From Bacteroidota bacterium (lineage in GTDB: Bacteria; Bacteroidota; Bacteroidia; UBA4408): DNA of 64,000 bases. Numbering within the stretch: the first letter of the stretch is position 1; each line of letters starts with the position of its first letter. The DNA lies in the NCBI GenBank assembly GCA_016721765.1, contig JADKHO010000002.1, positions 124,001 to 188,000 on the forward strand, written 5' to 3'. The translations under genes and the position numbers were made by a program. The notes under the pieces were generated by a model. The model saw nothing but the letters and a program-made list of their open reading frames with translations, was not told where the DNA came from and searched no databases. Positions 57,916 to 64,000 of this stretch are shown one piece after another.

Positions 57916-59970
57916 ATGAACAAACAAAGTTTACCACTTATAAACCGCGAAATAAGTTGGCTATCATTTAATGCAAGAGTACTTCAAGAGGCCAACGATC
58001 CCAGCGTACCACTATTAGAACGATTAAAATTTTTAGGTATTTTTTCCAGCAATCGCGACGAATTCTTTAGAGTTCGCGTGGCAACGGTGCGCCGCATAAT
58101 AAAAATTGGAGCCAAACCCAAAGAATTTGCAGGCGAAACACCCAAAGTGCTGATGGATAAAATCATGAAAGTGATAGCTCAACAGCAAGATGAGTTTGAA
58201 GCAACCTATGAAAAACTGCTCGGGGAATTGGTGCACAACAATATTTTTATCATCAACGAAAAGCAACTCAATCCCGAACAAGGCGCTTTTGTGAAAGCCT
58301 ACTTCAAAGAAAATGTGCTTCCCTTTCTTTTTCCAATTATGCTCGATAATGTGGTGGAGTTTCCATGGCTAAAAGACAGGGCAATTTATCTCATCATTAA
58401 ACTCGTAAGTCCAATTAAAAAAGACAAATTGGCCTTGGTAGAAATTCCTTCTGATAAAATTTCTCGCTTTTTGGTTTTACCAAAAGAAAATAAACATGTG
58501 ATATTACTCGACGACGTGATACGTTATTGTTTGAAAGATATGTTCTTTCATTTCAATTACGATTTTGCTGAAGCCTATGCCATTAAAATGACACGCGATG
58601 CCGAACTCAATATCGAAAACGATGTTTCCAAAAGTTTGGTTAAGAAAATATCCGAAAGCGTGAAGCTTCGCAAAAAGGGCGACCCTGTGCGTTTAGAGGT
58701 GGATGAAGCCATTTCGCCTGATATCCTGCGTTTTATCGGCAAAAAAATTAAGATCCTAAAAAATGAAAATTTCATCAAAGGTGGACGTTATCACAATACG
58801 GTTGATTTTATAAATTTTCCAAAAATAGGCAGCAGCGAATTGCGCTATAAATTTCCACCCGCACTCGAACACCCCGATTTTAAAGACAATCAGAGCATCA
58901 TGAAAGTGATACGGCAAAAGGATATCTTGCTAAGCTATCCCTATCAATCCTATCACCCCATCATCGATTTGTTGCGCGAAGCATCTATCGATCCTAAAGT
59001 AAAATCCATACAAATTACACTGTACAGAGTAGCCCGCAATTCGAATATTGTGAATGCCTTAATCAATGCCATTAAAAACGGTAAACAAGTTACGGCAATT
59101 GTAGAATTGCAAGCCCGTTTTGACGAAGAACAAAATATATTTTGGAGCAATCGCTTGCAGGAAGAAGGAGCAAGAGTAATTTACGGTGTGCCCGGATTAA
59201 AAGCGCATACCAAGCTTTTCCTCATTGAACGCGAAGAAAACGGCTTGCCAAAATATTATGCCCACATTGGAACCGGAAACTTTAATGAAGACACGTCAAA
59301 ATTTTATTGCGACCACAGTTTACTCACTACGAATAAAAAAATTACGCAAGATGTAGTGGAAGTATTCAATTTTTACAGCGATAATTACAAAGCCGGCACT
59401 TACAAGGAATTGCTCGTTTCTCCCTTTAATATGCGTAAAAAGCTGGTTGCGCTTATTGATAGAGAAATTAAGGCTGCCAAAGAAAAAAAGGAAGCTTGGA
59501 TTTTCTTAAAAATGAATAACCTCGTGGATGAAGCAATGATTAAAAAATTGTACGATGCGAGTAAAGCGGGAGTAAAAATCCGCCTTATTATTCGAAGCAC
59601 CTGTTCGCTGGTAGCAGGAAAAAAAGGCTTAAGCGAAAATATTGAAGCGGTAAGTATCGTCGATAAATATTTAGAACACAGTCGTGTTTTTATTTTTTGC
59701 AATAGGGGAGAAGCTAAGTACTACATCGCTTCCGCGGATATTATGACACGTAATTTAGACCATCGCAGCGAGGTAGCCACACCAATTTTTGACACTGAAA
59801 TTCAGCAAGAGCTAAAACAAATATTAGAAATTCAATGGGCTGGAAATACCAAAGCACGTATTCTTAATTCCACTCAGGACAACGTATACAAAAAAGGCGA
59901 CCCTAAAAATAAAGTTAGGGCACAAGATGAAATTTACACCTATTTAAAAAACAAAAAAAGTAACAATTAA
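57916..59970 (+). CDS. ppk1: Polyphosphate kinase 1
   Basis: The 684-residue protein has the normal Ppk1 length and order: N-terminal REISWLSFNARVLQEA, then LLERLKFLGIFSSNRDEFF, the phospho-His in GLKAHTKLFLI (His431), AHIGTGNFNEDTSKFYCD, and the second His in NLDHRSEVATPIFD (His616). It polymerises ATP gamma-phosphate into polyphosphate at the membrane. Its stop overlaps the ppx start by 1 base (TAATG). Confidence 0.97.
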   Translation: MNKQSLPLINREISWLSFNARVLQEANDPSVPLLERLKFLGIFSSNRDEFFRVRVATVRRIIKIGAKPKEFAGETPKVLMDKIMKVIAQQQDEFEATYEKLLGELVHNNIFIINEKQLNPEQGAFVKAYFKENVLPFLFPIMLDNVVEFPWLKDRAIYLIIKLVSPIKKDKLALVEIPSDKISRFLVLPKENKHVILLDDVIRYCLKDMFFHFNYDFAEAYAIKMTRDAELNIENDVSKSLVKKISESVKLRKKGDPVRLEVDEAISPDILRFIGKKIKILKNENFIKGGRYHNTVDFINFPKIGSSELRYKFPPALEHPDFKDNQSIMKVIRQKDILLSYPYQSYHPIIDLLREASIDPKVKSIQITLYRVARNSNIVNALINAIKNGKQVTAIVELQARFDEEQNIFWSNRLQEEGARVIYGVPGLKAHTKLFLIEREENGLPKYYAHIGTGNFNEDTSKFYCDHSLLTTNKKITQDVVEVFNFYSDNYKAGTYKELLVSPFNMRKKLVALIDREIKAAKEKKEAWIFLKMNNLVDEAMIKKLYDASKAGVKIRLIIRSTCSLVAGKKGLSENIEAVSIVDKYLEHSRVFIFCNRGEAKYYIASADIMTRNLDHRSEVATPIFDTEIQQELKQILEIQWAGNTKARILNSTQDNVYKKGDPKNKVRAQDEIYTYLKNKKSNN

Positions 59971-60860
59971 TGAAATTTGCATCTATCGATATTGGGTCTA
60001 ATGCTGTGCGGCTTTTGCTTTGTTCAGTTATGGAAGATGGGGGAGAAGTACTCTTTAAAAAAAATGAATTGGTGCGCATTCCCATTCGATTAGGTGAAGA
60101 TGCATTTGTTGAAAAATTTATAAGCGAAGAAAAAATCAGAAGCCTTGTAAAAACCATGCAAGCTTTTCGATTGCTCATGGAAGTTTTTGGTGCAGTCGAT
60201 TACCGCGCCTGCGCCACCAGTGCCATGCGTGAAGCCGGTAACGGAAATGAAATTATCGAACGTGTAAGGAGGGAAGCAGGTATCAACATCGAAATAATTC
60301 ACGGTAAAATTGAAGCTGAAATTATTTATTCAAACCATATTGCCGAACACTTAGACCATGATTCTTCTTATTTATACATTGATGTCGGTGGCGGAAGTAC
60401 AGAATTAACACTCTTTTCGGAAGGCAAAATAGTCTTTTCGCAATCCTTTAATATAGGTACCATCCGCTTGCTGCACGAAACAGTGAGCAAGGAACATTGG
60501 AGCGATTTTAAGGAAACGGTCCGCAACATCACTAAAAATTATCGCCCTTTAAAAGCAATCGGTTCGGGTGGAAACATCAATAAAATTTACAAAACACTCA
60601 AGAAAAAAGAAGGCAAAAGTTTGCAATACGATAAAATTAAAGAGTATAGTGAATACCTTAATTCCTTTACAGTTGAACAACGCATAACCAAACTTGGACT
60701 TAATCCCGATCGCGCTGATGTTATTCTTCCCGCTTCCAAAATATTTCTTAGCGTAATGAAAAATGCCGGCATCGACGAAATAATCGTTCCTCAAATTGGA
60801 TTATCCGACGGCATCGTACACCTGCTCTACGAAAAATACCTAAGAGAAAAAGTGATGTAA
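59970..60860 (+). CDS. ppx: Exopolyphosphatase (Ppx/GppA family), short form
   Basis: The 296-residue protein is an ASKHA-fold phosphatase: MKFASIDIGSNAVRLLLCSV at the start, CATSAMREAGNG, LYIDVGGGSTELTLF and KAIGSGGNINKI. At 296 residues it is the two-domain core only, without the C-terminal HD-type extension of E. coli Ppx (about 500 residues). The 1-base overlap with ppk couples synthesis and degradation of polyphosphate; ppGpp-related pppGpp hydrolysis is also possible. Confidence 0.93.
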   Translation: MKFASIDIGSNAVRLLLCSVMEDGGEVLFKKNELVRIPIRLGEDAFVEKFISEEKIRSLVKTMQAFRLLMEVFGAVDYRACATSAMREAGNGNEIIERVRREAGINIEIIHGKIEAEIIYSNHIAEHLDHDSSYLYIDVGGGSTELTLFSEGKIVFSQSFNIGTIRLLHETVSKEHWSDFKETVRNITKNYRPLKAIGSGGNINKIYKTLKKKEGKSLQYDKIKEYSEYLNSFTVEQRITKLGLNPDRADVILPASKIFLSVMKNAGIDEIIVPQIGLSDGIVHLLYEKYLREKVM

Positions 60861-60872
60861 TCCGCATCTTTA

Positions 60873-60900
60873 CTATGTGCCCTTTGCTCCTATGTGTTTA
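60873..60900. repeat. Dispersed intergenic repeat, copy 2
   Basis: CTATGTGCCCTTTGC then TCCTATGTGTTTA, the shorter counterpart of the repeat at 46866-46903. Both copies follow or precede gene ends; no gene is present. Confidence 0.6.
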
Positions 60901-60938
60901 ACACCAACCACCATAAAAATCCAAACTCATAATTCTTC

Positions 60939-63086
60939 CTAATGACAAATCACTAATTTCTGGCAGAGTAAATAATTGTCCTCAAGGCATTTCACAACAT
61001 AAAATCCATTCGCAAATTGCTTAGTATCAATTTCAAGCTGAGCCAATGAAGTGGCTATTGAATAAATAAGTTCTCCCTCATTATTTCTAATTTCAATCGC
61101 TTTAAACTTGCCATTATTATTAAGATTCAGCTTTACTTTTTCCTTAGCGGGATTAGGATAAATCGCAAAAAGGGTATTCGAAGAATTTATTTTAGGAACA
61201 TCAACAGTGATTGTTGCTACCGGCCTTTTCCAAACTCCGCCCCAAGCGGTTCCTACAAATAAATCACCATTCATGATCGCCATGCTTGATACATTCGAAT
61301 TAAAAAGATTATCGCGAATGCTGGTCCAATTCGCTCCATAGTCGCGCGAGATTAAAATTTCTCCATAGGGATCTTCTCCTTGCCCCATACCTGCAAATAA
61401 ATCCGTACCGTATTGATAAAATTTGTTCACTCTTCCAAATGGCATTCCTACTCCACTAATATTCCACGTTACGCCATTATCGGTTGACGCATACAATTGA
61501 AATCCTGCAGAAAGTAAAATGTTCGTGCCTGAAACAATGAGTTTATCAGCACTTGAAAATGCGCCAAGATTTAAAGCAGCACTATTATCTGTCCAACTGG
61601 TTCCGCCGTTATCTGAATAGTAAAGTCGTGCATCATAACTAGCTGTCTTCCCACAAACAATGATGCGTGTTCCGCTTTTTACAATCGAATTTAACTCCGT
61701 ACCGGCAGGTATTCCTGTATTTGACGGAAGCCAATTGCCAAAGCTGGTTGTACTTTTATAAACACCCATAGTTGTTGCTGCAAATAAATCAGTTCCATCC
61801 AATAAAAATTGTTGTACATCGCATCCAATTGGAATACCCGGACTGCAATTCACCCATGTATTTCCATTATTACTGCTTCTGTACATTTTTGAATATCCTC
61901 CCTCAACTATGTCTGCGCCCACTTTAATAATATCATTGGCAAAAAACAAATCGTTTACAATTGGGCTGGGTATCCGGGTGTAGGTTAATCCTGCATCCGA
62001 AGTAATAAACATATCTCTATCGTAAGTGCTTGCAAATAAATTATTCCCATCAGGAAACAACGACACAGTGCGTGAATTAGCATAACCATAATTAGATTCA
62101 TTCCATGTTGCTCCATTAGTAATACTTCGCTGAACCCCAATACCAAAGAAACTGGATATGCTTATAAATGCAGTTCCATTGTAGCACAATCGCTGATACT
62201 TCGTATTCACACTGCCGGAGAAATTAGTAAAGTTCAATCCATTATCAATTGTTAGATAAATATGTGGCTCTGTTATCACATATAAATTCCCATTCAATGC
62301 GTATAAATCTTCAATAGAATTATTATTTCCAATGGCTGGCATTAAACTCCAATGTATTCCACCATCCACCGATTTATACAACTCATTGCTGTATTGATGC
62401 ACTAACCATAAAGTGCTTCCGGTTGAAACCATATTTACAATTATATCCTGCTGGCTTATTCCAATCGATGCTTTCGTCCAAGTAGTTGCAGCGGCCGAAG
62501 TTTTATACAATCCGGAATCTTGAAAGTTTACAAATAAATCATTCCCAATCACATGTATGTCATAAATTGCCGGATAAATAGTTCCTAGCACCGATGCTGT
62601 TGGCAAGGTATCCCAATTAATACCTAAATCATCGCTATACAATAAACCATCCGAATTTGTGGCAACAAAGATCCTATTTCCAATATGCTCTAATCCGGTT
62701 CCGTTCGTAAAGGAAAGTGCATTTTCAGTCCAGGTTTGTGCATGATCAGTCGATTGGTACAAGCGCTTCATAAAGGATGAAGTACCCATCATAAATATAC
62801 TCTGACCAACGGTATCTATATCATCTACCGTCAAACTATGTTGATTAATCCCGTTTATGCGCTGTTCCCAAGTTTGACCATCATCAGTAGAAACAAAAAT
62901 TCCACCGCCAATGGTGCCACTGATAAACATTCCCGAATTATCCACCATGACTTTTTTTGATATTCCTGCGGCAGGCCCTTTTGTTTGCAGCCATTGCGCC
63001 ATAAGATGCAGGTTGCAACTTAAAAGAATGATTAATACCAAGTTCAATTTAATGAAGTGTGGTTTGTAGATTTTTTTCATGTTCAA
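60939..63086 (-). CDS. BNR/sialidase-like beta-propeller secreted protein with type IX sorting domain
   Basis: The 715-residue protein has a signal peptide (to about HLMAQ). Many repeats with SxDxGxTW-type Asp boxes follow (STDDGQTWEQ, SVDGGIHWSLMP, SSNNGNTWVNC, YSDNGGTSWTDN, STDNGVTWNIS, ISRDYGANWTSI), giving a beta-propeller as in Vps10/sortilin- and photosystem stability factor-like proteins. The C-terminal sorting domain begins AIYPNPAKEKVKLNLNN and ends VVKCLEDNYLLCQKLV. It has no catalytic sialidase residues that I can identify. It is exported to the cell surface or medium. Confidence 0.87.
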   Translation of the reverse strand: MNMKKIYKPHFIKLNLVLIILLSCNLHLMAQWLQTKGPAAGISKKVMVDNSGMFISGTIGGGIFVSTDDGQTWEQRINGINQHSLTVDDIDTVGQSIFMMGTSSFMKRLYQSTDHAQTWTENALSFTNGTGLEHIGNRIFVATNSDGLLYSDDLGINWDTLPTASVLGTIYPAIYDIHVIGNDLFVNFQDSGLYKTSAAATTWTKASIGISQQDIIVNMVSTGSTLWLVHQYSNELYKSVDGGIHWSLMPAIGNNNSIEDLYALNGNLYVITEPHIYLTIDNGLNFTNFSGSVNTKYQRLCYNGTAFISISSFFGIGVQRSITNGATWNESNYGYANSRTVSLFPDGNNLFASTYDRDMFITSDAGLTYTRIPSPIVNDLFFANDIIKVGADIVEGGYSKMYRSSNNGNTWVNCSPGIPIGCDVQQFLLDGTDLFAATTMGVYKSTTSFGNWLPSNTGIPAGTELNSIVKSGTRIIVCGKTASYDARLYYSDNGGTSWTDNSAALNLGAFSSADKLIVSGTNILLSAGFQLYASTDNGVTWNISGVGMPFGRVNKFYQYGTDLFAGMGQGEDPYGEILISRDYGANWTSIRDNLFNSNVSSMAIMNGDLFVGTAWGGVWKRPVATITVDVPKINSSNTLFAIYPNPAKEKVKLNLNNNGKFKAIEIRNNEGELIYSIATSLAQLEIDTKQFANGFYVVKCLEDNYLLCQKLVICH

Positions 63087-63315
63087 GAGATTTTAGTGAA
63101 TTGATAAGTACACAACAAATTAAGGCATACAATTTTGCTGATAAAATACCCACTGCGGGGTATTTTTAACAGCGGGGTAATACGTACTTTTTCTCAATAG
63201 ATATCTTACATGACATAGGTAGCTGTTGATTCCATTTAAAAATTGCATTAATGGTTTATTTAAATTAATTTTCCATTTTGTTGGCTGATTTTGTTTTCAT
63301 ACCCAATACCAATTC

Positions 63316-64000
63316 ATGAAAGCTTTAAAAAGAATATGGTCGGAATTATGGTTGCCGATTTTAATAATCCTATTTATTGCCCTTTTTTATAAGCAAATTC
63401 TGGTAAGCTTTCCACAATGGCTAACCAAAATATACTATCAAAATTTTCCAAGCGAAGAGTTAAACCCCACTATTACTGGGCCTATTGGCGATACTTTTGG
63501 TGGGATGTTGGGACCTCTCATAGCCCTCTTTGCAGCCTTTTTAACGTTCCTTGCTTTTTGGGTGCAGTTTAAAGCCAATGTCGAACAAAAACGAGATTTG
63601 CAAATCGAACGCTTTGAAAATAAATATTATGAATTACTGCGCTTTCACAAAGACAATATTTCTGAAATAAAAATTGACGGAAACGAAGGCATTGTCGAAA
63701 AACGAAAAGCATTTGTATCGATGTACAATGAATTTCGATATTCCTTTTGGTGTTGCAAAGATAAATACGATGAGCTACAGGAATCTGGTCTTTTGCAAAA
63801 TCAATATACAGAAGAAGAGTTGGTAAGGCTAGCATATATCTTTTTTTTGGGTGGAGTTGGGGATAATTCCGATATGGTGAGCAAAGCAATCAATAAAATG
63901 CCGGCGCATTGTTTTGAAGATAAATTATTTTTTGCAGTACTTAATTATTTCAAACTCATCAAATCAAAATCCATTCGTCCCGCTTATATTGATGCGGATG
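63316..64000 (+). CDS. Putative abortive-infection membrane protein (putAbiC-like), partial at window end
   Basis: From ATG 63316 an open frame reaches the edge of the window (228 codons). The N-terminus has one membrane helix (about 10-25) and a second after GDTFGGMLGPLIALFAAFLTFLAFW, represented by its start GDTFGGMLGPLIALFAAFLT. VQFKANVEQKRDLQIERFEN then ENKYYELLRFHKDNISEIKI follow. This is the pattern of the PF16872 putative phage abortive infection family. It is probably a defence gene; the C-terminal toxin part lies outside the window. Confidence 0.72.
   Translation, partial: MKALKRIWSELWLPILIILFIALFYKQILVSFPQWLTKIYYQNFPSEELNPTITGPIGDTFGGMLGPLIALFAAFLTFLAFWVQFKANVEQKRDLQIERFENKYYELLRFHKDNISEIKIDGNEGIVEKRKAFVSMYNEFRYSFWCCKDKYDELQESGLLQNQYTEEELVRLAYIFFLGGVGDNSDMVSKAINKMPAHCFEDKLFFAVLNYFKLIKSKSIRPAYIDAD

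Overview
The window is AT-rich DNA from a member of the Bacteroidota. The evidence is three secreted proteins with C-terminal type IX secretion sorting domains (10.5, 38.5 and 61-63 kb), families typical of the phylum (carboxypeptidase-regulatory plus DUF5686 proteins, DUF6629-like proteins, CheY-like single-domain regulators), promoters ending in a TTTG -7 element, and gene starts that rarely have a Shine-Dalgarno sequence. I see no rRNA, tRNA, CRISPR array or transposase gene.

Layout. 0-2.0 kb, minus strand: a GlxA-type AraC regulator overlapping a partial M1-peptidase homologue that has lost every catalytic residue visible. 2.5-38.3 kb, plus strand: a long envelope and stress island. It holds two CheY-like regulators and a truncated histidine kinase; VTT-domain, CPBP-protease and P-type ATPase membrane proteins; a cysteine-rich copper-binding-type protein; a nine-gene run with AI-2E transporter, Dps, a first Mla lipid transporter (E-F-D), an Omp85-like outer-membrane protein and YihY; two CsbD-like proteins; a CHRD lipoprotein; a lmo0937/YtxH/YqjE-like group; an AsmA/DUF748 protein with a second Mla transporter and a LEA14-like protein; paralogous small secreted proteins; OmpA with calcium-binding repeats; and a YceI-family protein. 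38.5-40.0 kb: a Calx-beta/lamin-tail secreted protein. 40.16-42.2 kb: a non-coding array of seven long hairpins with strict 300/291-base alternation. 42.3-63 kb: mostly housekeeping genes (SiaB/SiaC pair, methyltransferases, PfkA, Ndk, NrnA, Idi, aldo-keto reductase, rhomboid, DUF5686 protein, C45 acyltransferase, endonuclease III, Ppk-Ppx). The right edge holds the first 228 codons of a putative abortive-infection membrane protein.

The main discovery candidate is a shared promoter architecture. Fourteen upstream regions between 2.7 and 35.6 kb carry a 15-base box resembling TGTGAATTATGTAAC. A second 9-base box resembling TTATGTAAC starts exactly 27 bases after the first box begins, and a C/T-TTTG -7 element starts 59 or 60 bases after it. 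These sites head essentially every transcription unit of the stress island and none of the housekeeping genes after 40 kb. The picture is one regulon in which an unidentified activator replaces the -33 element and co-induces lipid transport to the outer membrane, outer-membrane proteins, DNA protection, small stress proteins and a signalling module. The sites also fix several translation starts downstream of the longest reading frame, and they suggest that the DUF748 gene is leaderless.
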